A stretch of 64,000 nt of DNA from Flavobacteriaceae bacterium MAR_2010_188. Its GTDB lineage: Bacteria > Bacteroidota > Bacteroidia > Flavobacteriales > Flavobacteriaceae. Below are positions 1 to 8,501 of the stretch, in pieces (positions within the stretch are counted from its first letter, which is position 1; every line of letters starts with the position of its first letter). The DNA lies in contig LT629302.1 in NCBI GenBank assembly GCA_900104375.1, positions 2,692,001-2,756,000 of the forward strand, read 5' to 3'. The translations under genes and the position numbers were made by a program. A model generated the notes under the pieces. It was not told where the DNA came from and made no database searches. It was given only the letters and a program-made list of their open reading frames with translations.

Positions 1-480
1 TCCTGTGAAACAATGAAAGATCCCAAATAACGATTCATCTTTTTCACTTTCCAAGGTTTCGAAAATCTCATCAAAACCATCGCGGCAATGAATAACTATC
101 GGCAATCTATATTTTTTTGCAAGTTTAATTTGAAATCGAAAAGCTTCCTGTTGAATTGCCAACGTCGATTGGTCCCAATAAAGGTCTATTCCTATTTCGC
201 CAACCGCGTAAAATTTATGCTTTTCAAGCATTTCTTTAACGTGAAGCAATTCCTCTTTATAAGTTTCTGGCTTTACTGAGGTAGGGTGAAGCCCCGTCAT
301 CAGAAACACATTTTCGGGATAATTTTCTTTTAGTTGAAGCATAGACTCGGTATAAGTTGAATCAATGGCGGGTATAAAAAAACGCTCTATCCCGCTATCC
401 ATGGCCCGTTTAATCATCTCATCCCGATCTTCATCAAAGGCCTCACTGTATAAATGGGTATGGGTGTCTGTTACAATCAT
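1..480 (-). CDS. TatD family metal-dependent hydrolase (3' end outside window)
   Basis: The frame reads leftward from an ATG at 480 and is still open at base 1, so about 160 N-terminal residues are present. It begins MIVTDTHTHLYSEAF, where HTH is the first metal-binding pair of the TatD TIM-barrel amidohydrolase fold. Further family landmarks are GLHP, GEIGIDLYWD and HCRDGFDE, followed by FGIFHCFTG at the window edge. TatD proteins are cytoplasmic metal-dependent deoxyribonucleases/hydrolases of about 255 residues; the exact substrate cannot be read from sequence. The ATG is chosen because a -7-like element (rightward bases 485-492) ends 4 nt upstream, which suggests a leaderless mRNA. The gene is divergent from the retropepsin-like gene at 528. 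Confidence 0.9.
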   Translation of the reverse strand, partial: MIVTDTHTHLYSEAFDEDRDEMIKRAMDSGIERFFIPAIDSTYTESMLQLKENYPENVFLMTGLHPTSVKPETYKEELLHVKEMLEKHKFYAVGEIGIDLYWDQSTLAIQQEAFRFQIKLAKKYRLPIVIHCRDGFDEIFETLESEKDESLFGIFHCFTG

Positions 481-484
481 TCAA

Positions 485-513
485 CAAAAGTAGCGTTTAC
501 ATAAGTATATTTG
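485..513. promoter_or_regulatory. Overlapping divergent promoters for tatD-like and retropepsin-like genes
   Basis: Two matches to the Bacteroidota -7 consensus TAnnTTTG face away from each other: TACTTTTG on the minus strand (485-492) for the TatD gene and TATATTTG on the plus strand (506-513) for the gene at 528. With a usual spacer, the -33 region of each would fall on the -7 of the other, so the two polymerases probably compete. No good -33 TTTG is seen for either. Confidence 0.5.
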
Positions 514-527
514 TAAAAAATTAGCGG

Positions 528-968
528 ATGCAAACATTGCAGGACTTCTTGCTGGACAAAGGATATACAAAAGTTAAGCTTCAACTTACCAAAACCAATC
601 ATTTTGAAATTAAAGCTTCAATAAATGGGGTTAAAGGCAGATTTATTTTAGATACTGGCGCATCAAATAGTTGTGTTGGTTTGGATGCTATAGATACTTT
701 TAGGTTAGATGCAGAGGATTCTGAAATCAAGGCCGCTGGTGCCGGAGCGATTGACATGCTTACCCAGATAAGCAATAAGAATTCCCTAAAAATCGGAAAG
801 TGGCATAATAATAAGGTAGCCTTAATACTTTTTAATTTAGTACACGTAAATACCGCTCTTATCAACCATAAATCTAAGCCAGTAGATGGTATTATTGGTG
901 GCGATATTCTTAAGAAAGCAAAGGCAGTTATAGACTACGAGAAAAAGTATATTTATTTAAAAATGTAA
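528..968 (+). CDS. Retropepsin-like (clan AA) aspartic protease, 146 aa
   Basis: This is a single-domain aspartic protease of the retroviral type. The catalytic loop FILDTGASNSCVG lies at about residues 39-51, and the second conserved element of the fold, GIIGGDILKKAKAVIDY, lies near residues 122-138. The length suits one monomer of a homodimeric retropepsin fold. No signal peptide or transmembrane segment is visible, so it is probably cytoplasmic. The substrate is unknown. The start is the first ATG after the -7-like element at 506-513. A 33-residue membrane peptide follows on the same strand. Confidence 0.8.
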   Translation: MQTLQDFLLDKGYTKVKLQLTKTNHFEIKASINGVKGRFILDTGASNSCVGLDAIDTFRLDAEDSEIKAAGAGAIDMLTQISNKNSLKIGKWHNNKVALILFNLVHVNTALINHKSKPVDGIIGGDILKKAKAVIDYEKKYIYLKM

Positions 969-1061
969 TTTCTTTTCTTTCAAAAAAAACCTACTTCACA
1001 GAAATTGCGTATGCATAGTTGTCGATTCCTTTTTCGGAATCAGAATTTCCCCTTTATCTAC

Positions 1062-1163
1062 ATGGATAATATTAAAACTCAAAAATTTATCGTAATCGGC
1101 ATGTTAATTTGCGCGATGATAGTGATACTTATTAATGTGTGGGTAAATCTTTATTCACATTAG
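1062..1163 (+). CDS. Small single-pass membrane peptide, 33 aa
   Basis: An ATG at 1062 opens a 33-codon frame ending in TAG at 1161-1163. A short polar start (MDNIKTQK) is followed by one strongly hydrophobic helix (FIVIGMLICAMIVILINVWV) and a short polar tail, which is the composition of a one-pass inner-membrane peptide. A strong intrinsic terminator begins 4 nt after the stop, which supports a real transcribed unit. I do not recognise a family. The alternative is that the terminator belongs to the protease gene upstream and the small frame is chance. Confidence 0.5.
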   Translation: MDNIKTQKFIVIGMLICAMIVILINVWVNLYSH

Positions 1164-1167
1164 CAAC

Positions 1168-1202
1168 AAAAAAGGGAAGCAAATAATTTGCTTCCCTTTT
1201 TT
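1168..1202 (+). terminator. Intrinsic terminator
   Basis: Perfect 10-bp stem GGGAAGCAAA / TTTGCTTCCC with a TAA loop (1174-1196), flanked by A6 upstream and T6 downstream. The flanking A and T runs mean it could work in both directions. The IS element begins 7 bp further on. Confidence 0.85.
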
Positions 1203-1209
1203 ATTTATA

Positions 1210-1234
1210 TGACCCGTCCTGAAATAAGTTGACA
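1210..1234 (+). repeat. IS left terminal inverted repeat
   Basis: A 25-bp inverted repeat beginning TGACCCGTCCTGAAAT. It differs from the right end at three positions (4, 5 and 18). Confidence 0.9.
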
Positions 1235-1250
1235 CAAATTCAGCTTATTT

Positions 1251-1646
1251 ATGAAGTATACAGGAAAACCGGGGAACAAGCGCACTCAGCGCGATTACAA
1301 TCTAGGCTTTAAAATGGCCGTAATAGATCAAGTGGAAAAGGGCGAGATGACCTTCAAACAAGCCCAGGAAATATATGGTATCCAAGGAAGGAGTACTGTA
1401 TTGGTCTGGTTGCGAAAACATGGTACCTTAGACTGGAGCAAACCAATACCAAGGGTCGCTACCATCAAAATGAAAGAAACTCCTGCCCAAAAAATCAAAA
1501 GACTGGAAAGAGAGCTGTCCGATGAGAAGCTTAAGAACAAGGTACTCAACACGATGATCGATATCTCAGATCAGCAACATGGCACCTCCATCAGAAAAAA
1601 GTATTCGCCCAATCGATCCAACGGATCCGACAGCAACAAGGGCTAA
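1251..1646 (+). CDS. IS3-family transposase OrfA, 131 aa
   Basis: This is the DNA-binding half of the transposase. A helix-turn-helix region (about residues 15-55, including DYNLGFKMAVIDQVEKGEMT and the VLVWLRKHG recognition region) is followed by a leucine-zipper-like helix at about 77-107 (IKRLERELSDEKLKNKVLNT), as is typical of InsE-type OrfA proteins. The tail is basic and low in structure because the frame continues past the -1 slippery site at 1595-1601. Without slippage the product stops at the TAA at 1644-1646. The first ATG after the left inverted repeat is taken as the start. Confidence 0.9.
   Translation: MKYTGKPGNKRTQRDYNLGFKMAVIDQVEKGEMTFKQAQEIYGIQGRSTVLVWLRKHGTLDWSKPIPRVATIKMKETPAQKIKRLERELSDEKLKNKVLNTMIDISDQQHGTSIRKKYSPNRSNGSDSNKG
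1595..1601 (+). promoter_or_regulatory. Programmed -1 frameshift site of the IS element
   Basis: The heptamer A AAA AAG sits exactly in the orfA reading frame (codons AAA at 1596 and AAG at 1599). Slipping back one base enters the orfB frame, which is open from here to 2488. The fusion would be 412 residues. The first usable codon of a free orfB is only a TTG at 1667, which supports expression through frameshifting. Confidence 0.85.
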
Positions 1647-1666
1647 GTCTGTCCCGTTGCTGTAGA

Positions 1667-2488
1667 TTGTTTGGGATAAGTAGACAGGCTGTCTATCAGG
1701 CTGAAAAGCGAGCGCAGAAAAGAGCTGACGAACTAGCGTCGGTCAGACCACTGGTCTTAAAGGTGCGCCAAGGAATGCCAAGACTTGGTACGCGCAAACT
1801 GTATTATCTTCTTAAAGCTGAATTCGACAGATCGGGGATCAAAATAGGTAGAGATGCCCTTTTTGAATACCTAAGATCTGAATCAATGCTCATAAAACCA
1901 AAGAAGAACTATACAAAGACCACCGATTCTAAACATTGGTTGAGAAAATACCCCAACCTGATGCAGGGTATAACCCCGACGGGACCAGAGGAATACTTTG
2001 TAAGCGATATTACCTATATCAAGAGCAGAGAAAGAACCCATTACCTCTCACTGGTTACAGATGCTTTCAGTAGAAAAATAATGGGCTATCACCTAAGTGA
2101 CGACATGAGTGCTGAAAATGTAGTGATGGCGATGAAGATGGCCAATAAGAACAGGACCACCTCCAGAGCACTCGTACATCATTCTGATAGGGGCCTACAA
2201 TATTGTTCTTCAGTATATCAAACGGAACTGGGGAAGTCCAATACCATACCATCGATGACAGATGGGTATGACTGTTATCAAAATGCGCTGGCAGAACGTA
2301 TAAATGGAATTTTAAAAGAAGAATTCCTGATCAATAAATGTAATACAGGAGAAGAACTGAAACGACTGGTCACAGAGTCCATACGTACATATAATGATAA
2401 AAGACCACATTTGAGCCTTAAATACAAAACACCTAATTTTATACATAACAAAAAATCCAGCGAAGATAGCATCGCTGGATTGATTTAA
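1667..2488 (+). CDS. IS3-family transposase OrfB (DDE integrase domain)
   Basis: This is the catalytic half of the transposase, with an rve-type integrase core. A HTH_21-like region near the start (MPRLGTRKLYYLL) is followed by catalytic residues typical of IS3: the first Asp in FVSDITYI (about residue 109), the second in HHSDRGLQY (about 170) and the Glu in NALAERINGILKEEF (about 208). The C-terminal YNDKRPHLSLKYKTP is a conserved IS3 signature. The frame has no ATG near its beginning; TTG at 1667 is nominal and the true product is probably the OrfAB fusion. No disabling mutation is visible. Confidence 0.92.
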   Translation: MFGISRQAVYQAEKRAQKRADELASVRPLVLKVRQGMPRLGTRKLYYLLKAEFDRSGIKIGRDALFEYLRSESMLIKPKKNYTKTTDSKHWLRKYPNLMQGITPTGPEEYFVSDITYIKSRERTHYLSLVTDAFSRKIMGYHLSDDMSAENVVMAMKMANKNRTTSRALVHHSDRGLQYCSSVYQTELGKSNTIPSMTDGYDCYQNALAERINGILKEEFLINKCNTGEELKRLVTESIRTYNDKRPHLSLKYKTPNFIHNKKSSEDSIAGLI

Positions 2489-2499
2489 TAATTAAAAAC

Positions 2500-2524
2500 T
2501 GTCAACCTATTTCAGGACGACTCA
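2500..2524 (-). repeat. IS right terminal inverted repeat
   Basis: Read on the minus strand it begins TGAGTCGTCCTGAAATAGG and matches the left end at 22 of 25 positions. It is followed by the target duplication ATA at 2525-2527. Confidence 0.9.
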
Positions 2525-2538
2525 ATATGGTGTATTTA

Positions 2539-3795
2539 TTAAAGTTCTAATGATCGCTTAACATCGTTGTCCATCAACAATTCAGTCGGATTTTCTAAAG
2601 CTTCTTTAACCGCTACTAAAAAGCCTACACTTTCTTTACCGTCAATTATTCTATGGTCGTATGAGAGAGCTACATACATAATTGGTCTTATCTCAACGTG
2701 ACCATCAATTGCAACTGGTCTTTCCACAATATTGTGCATTCCAAGGATACCACTTTGTGGAGGATTGATAATCGGAGTAGATAACATACTTCCAAAAACA
2801 CCACCATTAGAAATTGTAAAGGTTCCACCAGTCATTTCATCTACAGTAATTTGTCCGTCCCTTGCTCTAATTGCCAAACGTTTAACCTCAGCTTCTACCC
2901 CTCTAAATGATAGATGTTCTGCATTACGGATAACGGGCACCATAAGACCTTTAGGTCCAGAGACCGCAATACTTATATCACAAAAATCATAAGTAATCAT
3001 TTCCTTTCCATCAATCATAGAATTCACATTCGGATAAAGCTTTAAAGCTCTAACCACCGCTAAGGTGAAAAAGGACATAAATCCTAATCCAACACCGTGC
3101 TTATCTTTAAAATCCTCTTTAAATTCATTTCTAAGCTCAAAGATAGGAGACATATCAACCTCATTAAATGTGGTTAACATGGCGGTTTCATTTTTTGCTG
3201 AAACCAATCGTTCTGCCACCTTTCTTCTTAACATAGAAAGTTTGGAACGAGTTTCGCCTCGTTTTCCTCCGGTTGGAGTTCCCATAGAAGGCTGAGCGCT
3301 AACGGCATCTTCCTTAGTGATTCTTCCATCACGTCCGGTGCCAACAACACCCATTGGATCCATATCTTTTTCAGCCAAGATCTTTTTAGCTGCTGGGCTA
3401 GCAACACCAGATGACTTTTTCGTTTCTGCTGGGTTAGGCGCTTTCTTGTGCTCTGGTTTATCAGCAGCCTTTTCTTGCTCCTTATCTAATTCTTCTTCAA
3501 CATCCTTTTCATTGCTGCCTTCGTCACCACCATCATAGGTAGTCGTTGCAGGTGCTTTTGCATCGGTATCAATCAAACAAACGACCTGACCTACTGCAAC
3601 CGCATCTCCTTCTTCAGCCTTTAAAGTGATAATACCACTTGCCTCAGCAGGTAATTCCAAGGTTGCTTTGTCGCTATCTACCTCAGCAATCGCTTGGTCC
3701 TTCTCTACATAATCACCATCTTCTACAAGCCAAGTAGCTATCTCTACCTCGGTAATAGATTCCCCAGGTGATGGAACTTTCATTTCTAAAATCAT
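2539..3795 (-). CDS. odhB: Dihydrolipoyllysine-residue succinyltransferase, E2 of 2-oxoglutarate dehydrogenase
   Basis: This E2 core transfers the succinyl group from lipoate to CoA in the TCA cycle. The 418 residues show a lipoyl domain at 1-77 with the lipoylated lysine in [13 protein letters not shown], an acidic Ala/Lys/Glu-rich linker (about 85-130), an E3-binding domain ([16 protein letters not shown]... [14 protein letters not shown], about 132-167) and the catalytic acyltransferase domain ending in [20 protein letters not shown], which contains the active-site His and Asp. The length is normal. The start codon overlaps the odhA stop by 4 nt (ATGA), so the two are translationally coupled. 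An IS3 element lies 14 bp beyond the stop. Confidence 0.97.
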   Translation of the reverse strand: MILEMKVPSPGESITEVEIATWLVEDGDYVEKDQAIAEVDSDKATLELPAEASGIITLKAEEGDAVAVGQVVCLIDTDAKAPATTTYDGGDEGSNEKDVEEELDKEQEKAADKPEHKKAPNPAETKKSSGVASPAAKKILAEKDMDPMGVVGTGRDGRITKEDAVSAQPSMGTPTGGKRGETRSKLSMLRRKVAERLVSAKNETAMLTTFNEVDMSPIFELRNEFKEDFKDKHGVGLGFMSFFTLAVVRALKLYPNVNSMIDGKEMITYDFCDISIAVSGPKGLMVPVIRNAEHLSFRGVEAEVKRLAIRARDGQITVDEMTGGTFTISNGGVFGSMLSTPIINPPQSGILGMHNIVERPVAIDGHVEIRPIMYVALSYDHRIIDGKESVGFLVAVKEALENPTELLMDNDVKRSLEL

Positions 3796-6581
3796 TTGCT
3801 AACTGTTTTATCTTTAGTATTTTTTCTTCTCTTATTATCTTCAGCTGGGTCAAAAACATATTTAATTATCTGTTGATGACGCATTTTTGACCTTGTTGCG
3901 CTACCTGCCGCAGGAGCACCATACATTCTTCTCGATGCAATCCTAAAACTTCTCGCTTCTTCCATATGCATCATTAAGAAACTCCATGCTCCCATGTTTT
4001 GTGGTTCTTCTTGAGCCCAAACAACATCGTCTGCATTAGTATATTTCTTCATAATCGCTCTCATTTCATCAGCCGGTAATGGGAATAATTGTTCAATACG
4101 AACCAGCGCCACATCCTTTCTTCCTAGATTTTCTCTTTCTTCAAGAAGGTCGTAGTAAAATTTACCCGTCATAAACACCACGCTTTTCACCTCTTTAACT
4201 TTGACAGAATCATCGTCGATTATTTTCTGAAATGAACCATTTGCAAATTCGTCAACTGTTGAGACAACCAAAGGATGTCTAAGTAAACTTTTTGGTGTAA
4301 AAACAATTAACGGTTTTCTAAAATTTGAAAGCATTTGCCTCCTCAACAAATGGTACATATTTGCAGGCGTGGTACAATCTGCAACATACATATTGTCTAC
4401 CGCACACATTTGAAGATATCTTTCCATACGTGCAGAAGAATGTTCTGCTCCTTGGCCTTCGTAGCCGTGAGGCAATAACATCACCAAACCATTTTGCAAT
4501 TTCCATTTGTCCTCTGCCGCAGAAATATATTGATCTATCATTATCTGAGCGCCATTGCTAAAATCTCCAAACTGCGCTTCCCAAATGGTTAAAGTATTCG
4601 GACTTGCCATGGCATAACCGTAGTCAAACCCTACTACGCCATATTCCGACAACAACGAATTATAGATATCAAAATGGCCTTGTTTTTCTTGAAGGTCATT
4701 AAGCAACACAATTTCTTCTTCACTATCTTCAACCTTAACTACAGCATGTCGATGAGAAAAGGTTCCTCTTTCTATATCCTGACCAGACATTCTAACGTCA
4801 TAGCCTTCCATAAGTAAACTTCCGTACGCCAAATGTTCTGCCATGGCCCAATCTAGCTTGTCATTATCGAACATTTCCTTCCTAGAATTTACGAGTTTTT
4901 CAATTTTCCTCATAAAATTCTTGTTCTCAGGAAGGGTAGAAATGATATCGGTTATCTTTTCTAACTTTTCTCTTGGAAAGGTTGTATCTACCTCCTCCAT
5001 CATTCCTTCGCAAGTGACTCTTTCAAAATCCTTCCATTCATCCCGCATAAATGGGGTAATGGTAGTCACATCCTCTTTTCTGGAGTCCTCTAATTCATCC
5101 TCGAGTTTTGCCTTATACGTTTCTTCCAACTTGGTGATAAACGAATCATCTATAATTCCTTCATCAATAAGTTTTTGGGTATATAATTCACGTGGATTCT
5201 TATGTTTTGCAATGGCTTTATATAAGGTTGGTTGGGTAAAGCGTGGTTCGTCACCTTCGTTATGTCCGTATTTTCTATAACCTAAAAGATCAATTAAAAC
5301 ATCGCGCTTAAATTCCATTCTAAAATCTAGAGCAAATAACATGGCGTGCACCACCGCTTCTGCATCGTCTGCATTAACGTGAAGTACCGGTGACAAGGTT
5401 ACTTTACCAACATCGGTACAATAAGTACTTGACCTCGCATCTAAATAATTCGTAGTAAAACCGACTTGGTTATTAACCACAATGTGGATGGTCCCATTTG
5501 TTTTATAGCCATCTAATTTGGCCATTTGTATAATTTCGTATACGATACCTTGACCTGCGATTGCAGCATCTCCGTGCACGATTATCGGCAGCACTTTAGA
5601 TGGACTGTCCTTATATTTTTTATCTTGTTTAGCTCTCGCAATACCTTCTACCACTGCTCCAACAGTTTCTAAGTGAGAAGGATTCGGCGCTATATTTAAA
5701 TTGATTTTATTTCCATTTTTGGTAGTTCGATCGCTCGTCCAACCTAGGTGGTATTTTACGTCACCATCAAAAACTTCTTGCTCATAATCTTTACCGTCGA
5801 ACTCGCTAAAAATATCTTTGGCTTTCTTTCCGAAAATATTGGTAAGCGTACTTAAACGGCCACGGTGGGCCATACCCATTACGAACTCTTTTACGCCATA
5901 CTCCGCAGCCTTCTCTATCAGCGCATCTAATGCGGGAATCAAAGATTCTCCACCTTCCAATGAAAACCGTTTTTGTCCTACATACTTAGTATGTAGAAAG
6001 TGTTCAAATGAAACGGCTTCATTTAATTTCTCGAGAATATGTTTTTTCTCTTCAGCATTAAATTTTGGTTGATTGTCATTAACATTCAACTTATTTTGAA
6101 TCCATTTTATCTCATCTGGCTGACGGATGTACATGTATTCAATACCAATGGAATCACAATAAATGCTATTAAGATGACTGATGATATCCCTTAAGGATTG
6201 TTGACCAATCCCAAGAATCTCACCTGCAGAAAAGACTGTATCTAAATCAGATTCAACCAGACCAAAATTCTCAATGTCGAGGCTTGGAGTATATTGTCTA
6301 CGCTCTCTAACCGGATTGGTCTTAGTAAAAAGATGACCACGCGTTCGGTAACCATCGATAAGTTTAACAACCTGAAATTCTTTCTGGACATGCTCAGGAA
6401 TCTGGGTCGAAACCCCTTCAACAATTTCTCCATCTAGACCAAAATTCTCGGTCCCAAAATCGTAACCTTGAAAAAATGCTCTCCAACTCGGCTCTACCGA
6501 ATCTGGATTCGTGAGATATTGGTCGTAAAGTTCAGCGAAATATGAGGTATGTGCAGCGTTTAAAAAAGAATATCTATCCAT
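3792..6581 (-). CDS. odhA: 2-oxoglutarate dehydrogenase E1 (thiamine-diphosphate dependent)
   Basis: This 929-residue enzyme decarboxylates 2-oxoglutarate and succinylates lipoyl-E2. It has the N-terminal SucA-type extension ([19 protein letters not shown], followed by [13 protein letters not shown]), the [16 protein letters not shown] substrate-binding region, and the ThDP motif [10 protein letters not shown] (about residue 345) with [10 protein letters not shown] downstream. The C-terminal transketolase-like region includes [27 protein letters not shown] and [12 protein letters not shown]. The length matches the family. It is first in a two-gene operon with odhB. A -7 element lies 38 bp upstream (6619-6626). 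Confidence 0.97.
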   Translation of the reverse strand: MDRYSFLNAAHTSYFAELYDQYLTNPDSVEPSWRAFFQGYDFGTENFGLDGEIVEGVSTQIPEHVQKEFQVVKLIDGYRTRGHLFTKTNPVRERRQYTPSLDIENFGLVESDLDTVFSAGEILGIGQQSLRDIISHLNSIYCDSIGIEYMYIRQPDEIKWIQNKLNVNDNQPKFNAEEKKHILEKLNEAVSFEHFLHTKYVGQKRFSLEGGESLIPALDALIEKAAEYGVKEFVMGMAHRGRLSTLTNIFGKKAKDIFSEFDGKDYEQEVFDGDVKYHLGWTSDRTTKNGNKINLNIAPNPSHLETVGAVVEGIARAKQDKKYKDSPSKVLPIIVHGDAAIAGQGIVYEIIQMAKLDGYKTNGTIHIVVNNQVGFTTNYLDARSSTYCTDVGKVTLSPVLHVNADDAEAVVHAMLFALDFRMEFKRDVLIDLLGYRKYGHNEGDEPRFTQPTLYKAIAKHKNPRELYTQKLIDEGIIDDSFITKLEETYKAKLEDELEDSRKEDVTTITPFMRDEWKDFERVTCEGMMEEVDTTFPREKLEKITDIISTLPENKNFMRKIEKLVNSRKEMFDNDKLDWAMAEHLAYGSLLMEGYDVRMSGQDIERGTFSHRHAVVKVEDSEEEIVLLNDLQEKQGHFDIYNSLLSEYGVVGFDYGYAMASPNTLTIWEAQFGDFSNGAQIMIDQYISAAEDKWKLQNGLVMLLPHGYEGQGAEHSSARMERYLQMCAVDNMYVADCTTPANMYHLLRRQMLSNFRKPLIVFTPKSLLRHPLVVSTVDEFANGSFQKIIDDDSVKVKEVKSVVFMTGKFYYDLLEERENLGRKDVALVRIEQLFPLPADEMRAIMKKYTNADDVVWAQEEPQNMGAWSFLMMHMEEARSFRIASRRMYGAPAAGSATRSKMRHQQIIKYVFDPAEDNKRRKNTKDKTVSK

Positions 6582-6618
6582 GGATATTTTGAAAGTATGC
6601 TCGTTGTCTAATTTTAAT

Positions 6619-6626
6619 CAAAAATA
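6619..6626 (-). promoter_or_regulatory. Putative -7 element for odhAB
   Basis: Minus-strand TATTTTTG matches TAnnTTTG, 37 nt before the odhA ATG. No convincing -33 was found. Confidence 0.4.
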
Positions 6627-6802
6627 CAACAATTAGAAAAATTAGATAAGCTTTTAGTATATTTATAAGAGTTTCAAAACCTACTTAAGACCATTCGACT
6701 ATAGCAAACTATAGCATATTATTCATCGTCATTTCTCGTTCTTAGATTAGGTAAAAGTTGAATAAATCAATCTACAGATTAAGATTATTTAAATAATTTG
6801 AT

Positions 6803-7354
6803 ATGAAAATTTCCCGTTTTAAAAAGACTAGATATAACCTCTCCTACATATTTTTCATATTTGCCTTTTGTCTTACCATCATTTCTGGGCATGCGCAGAA
6901 TGACATGGGCACCACCGATACATTTTGGAATGATGTACGTTTTGGTGGCGGTATTGGGCTCAGTTTCGGTAACGGATTTTTTAGCGGAACCCTAGCTCCT
7001 AGCGCTATTTATCAATTTAATCGTTATGTCGCGTTGGGCGTTGGTTTAAATGGAACTTACAACTCTAGCAAAAATTATTATAAATCGACCATTTTCGGTG
7101 GAAGTGTTCTAGGTCTTTTTAATCCGTTACGCGAAGTACAGCTCTCTGCCGAGTTTGAAGAATTGAAAGTAAACCGCAACTGGGAAACCCGTACCGGAAT
7201 TGAAGACCAGAAATATTGGTACCCTGCACTCTTTTTGGGAGCTGGCTATAATACAGGAAGTATTACGGTAGGCATTAGATATGATGTACTTTATAAAAAA
7301 GAAAAAAGTATTTACGCCGACTCCTGGGCACCTTTTGTAAGAGTTTACTTTTAG
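6803..7354 (+). CDS. Small outer-membrane beta-barrel protein, 183 aa
   Basis: A clear signal peptide (basic KISRFKKTRYN, hydrophobic IFFIFAFCLTIISG, cleavage near AQ at about residue 32) precedes a protein rich in alternating aromatic and Gly residues, with strand-like segments such as VRFGGGIGLSFGNGFFSG and FVRVYF at the extreme C-terminus. A terminal aromatic residue is typical of outer-membrane barrels. It probably forms a small barrel in the outer membrane; ligand and role are unknown. Its TAG stop overlaps the stop of the convergent prenyl synthase gene by 4 nt. Confidence 0.75.
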   Translation: MKISRFKKTRYNLSYIFFIFAFCLTIISGHAQNDMGTTDTFWNDVRFGGGIGLSFGNGFFSGTLAPSAIYQFNRYVALGVGLNGTYNSSKNYYKSTIFGGSVLGLFNPLREVQLSAEFEELKVNRNWETRTGIEDQKYWYPALFLGAGYNTGSITVGIRYDVLYKKEKSIYADSWAPFVRVYF

Positions 7355-8325
7355 ACCTTTCTGCTCATCAATGCACGTCCAAAATTCCTCAAAACATCCT
7401 TTTTGCTTTCAGAAATTGATAATTGATCTAAAACCGTGAAGGCTTTTTTCGTAAAGCTTTCAATTTCGGTCTTTGCCTTTAAATCCGCTTGGTACTTTTT
7501 GAATAAGCCAGTGATGGTTTCTACCTTATCATGTGGATTTTCAGGAGATATGGAATAGAGTTGTGCCAACAATTCCCTATCGTTCTGGTTTGCCGCTTCC
7601 ATTGTTTTAAGATAAAGCAAGGTCTTTTTGTTCTCAATTATGTCCCCACCAATTTGCTTTCCAAAGGTTTCTGGGTCACCGAAGGTGTCTAAATAATCGT
7701 CTTGAATCTGAAATGCAATACCAAGATTTTTCCCGAATTCGTAAATACTATTTTGATCTTCTTTGCTCGCTTTCGCTACAATTGCTCCCATCTTCATTGC
7801 AGCACCGACCAAAACCGCGGTCTTATATTCAATCATTAAAAAATATTCAGATATTGAAACCTCATCACGGTTTTCAAAATCTACATCGTACTGCTGGCCT
7901 TCACAAACTTCTAAAGCGGTTTTGCTGAAAAGTTGAGCCAAGGATTTAAAAACTTCAGCTGGATAGTTTTCAAATAGCTGATACGCCATAATCAACATGG
8001 CATCACCGGATAAGATTCCGGTATTAAGGTCCCATTTTTCGTGAACTGATTCCTTTCCTCTTCTTAATGGCGCATCGTCCATAATGTCATCGTGCACTAA
8101 AGAAAAATTATGAAAAACCTCTACGCTCAGTGCAGCATCGAGTGCATTTTTATAATCGCCCTCAAATATATCAGCCGTTAAAAGAGTCAAAACGGGTCTC
8201 AAACGCTTGCCGCCAATGCCCAATATATAAGCAATGGGTTCATAAAGCGATTTTGGCTCTTTTTTTAGGTGGTAGGTATTAAGGTATTCACCAAAAGCCT
8301 CTTGATAAAACGGGATTTTCTGCAT
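7351..8325 (-). CDS. Polyprenyl diphosphate synthase (IspA/IspB family)
   Basis: This is a trans-prenyl chain elongation enzyme that condenses isopentenyl diphosphate with allylic diphosphates. Both Asp-rich motifs are present: LVHDDIMDDAPLRRGK (about residues 76-91) and FQIQDDYLDTFGD (about 205-217). GGKRLRP (about 37-43) is the IPP-binding site. At 324 residues it suits a farnesyl/geranylgeranyl or longer-chain synthase; chain length cannot be decided by eye. A -7 element TATTTTTG ends 4 nt before the ATG. Its 3' end overlaps the stop of the convergent barrel gene. dxs, in the same isoprenoid pathway, is at 20513. Confidence 0.92.
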   Translation of the reverse strand: MQKIPFYQEAFGEYLNTYHLKKEPKSLYEPIAYILGIGGKRLRPVLTLLTADIFEGDYKNALDAALSVEVFHNFSLVHDDIMDDAPLRRGKESVHEKWDLNTGILSGDAMLIMAYQLFENYPAEVFKSLAQLFSKTALEVCEGQQYDVDFENRDEVSISEYFLMIEYKTAVLVGAAMKMGAIVAKASKEDQNSIYEFGKNLGIAFQIQDDYLDTFGDPETFGKQIGGDIIENKKTLLYLKTMEAANQNDRELLAQLYSISPENPHDKVETITGLFKKYQADLKAKTEIESFTKKAFTVLDQLSISESKKDVLRNFGRALMSRKV

Positions 8326-8329
8326 TGCA

Positions 8330-8337
8330 CAAAAATA
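8330..8337 (-). promoter_or_regulatory. -7 promoter element of prenyl synthase gene
   Basis: Minus-strand TATTTTTG is a perfect TAnnTTTG match with only 4 nt between it and the ATG, so transcription would begin at or next to the start codon. Confidence 0.55.
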
Positions 8338-8452
8338 TGATAAATACGAAAAAGGATTGCTAGGCCAGAGATTATTTAAAGTTCAACCTAAAAAAGGTTG
8401 AACTATTAGCTAATGAATCTGGATGCTCAATGTTAAGAAATGATTAAACGAT

Positions 8453-8480
8453 GGAAACTATTTAGGTTTTTAAAGTTTCC
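8453..8480. promoter_or_regulatory. Candidate TetR operator of the efflux operon
   Basis: Inverted repeat GGAAACT (8453-8459) and AGTTTCC (8474-8480) with a 14-bp spacer, immediately upstream of the -7 element at 8486-8493. It would cover the -33 region. This is a plausible autorepression site for the TetR gene that starts at 8502. Confidence 0.55.
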
Positions 8481-8485
8481 TATCG

Positions 8486-8493
8486 TAGATTTG
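8486..8493 (+). promoter_or_regulatory. -7 element of the tetR-efflux operon
   Basis: TAGATTTG matches TAnnTTTG and ends 8 nt before the tetR ATG. Confidence 0.55.
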
Positions 8494-8501
8494 CGCCCAC
8501 T

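Larger units (their letters stand above)
1210..2524 (+). mobile_element. IS3-family insertion sequence, 1315 bp, apparently intact
   Basis: The element has 25-bp terminal inverted repeats that match at 22 of 25 positions, both beginning TGA and sharing CGTCCTGAAATA. A 3-bp direct repeat ATA flanks it (1207-1209 and 2525-2527), as expected from IS3-type insertion. Inside are orfA, an A AAA AAG slippery heptamer and orfB, the usual IS3 arrangement. It lies between the terminator at 1168-1202 and the 3' end of odhB, 14 bp from the odhB stop, so no gene is interrupted. Confidence 0.93.

Noticed and set aside
1024-1041. Hairpin GATTCC/GGAATC after the retropepsin-like gene as a terminator
   Set aside because: There is no T tract after it in either direction.
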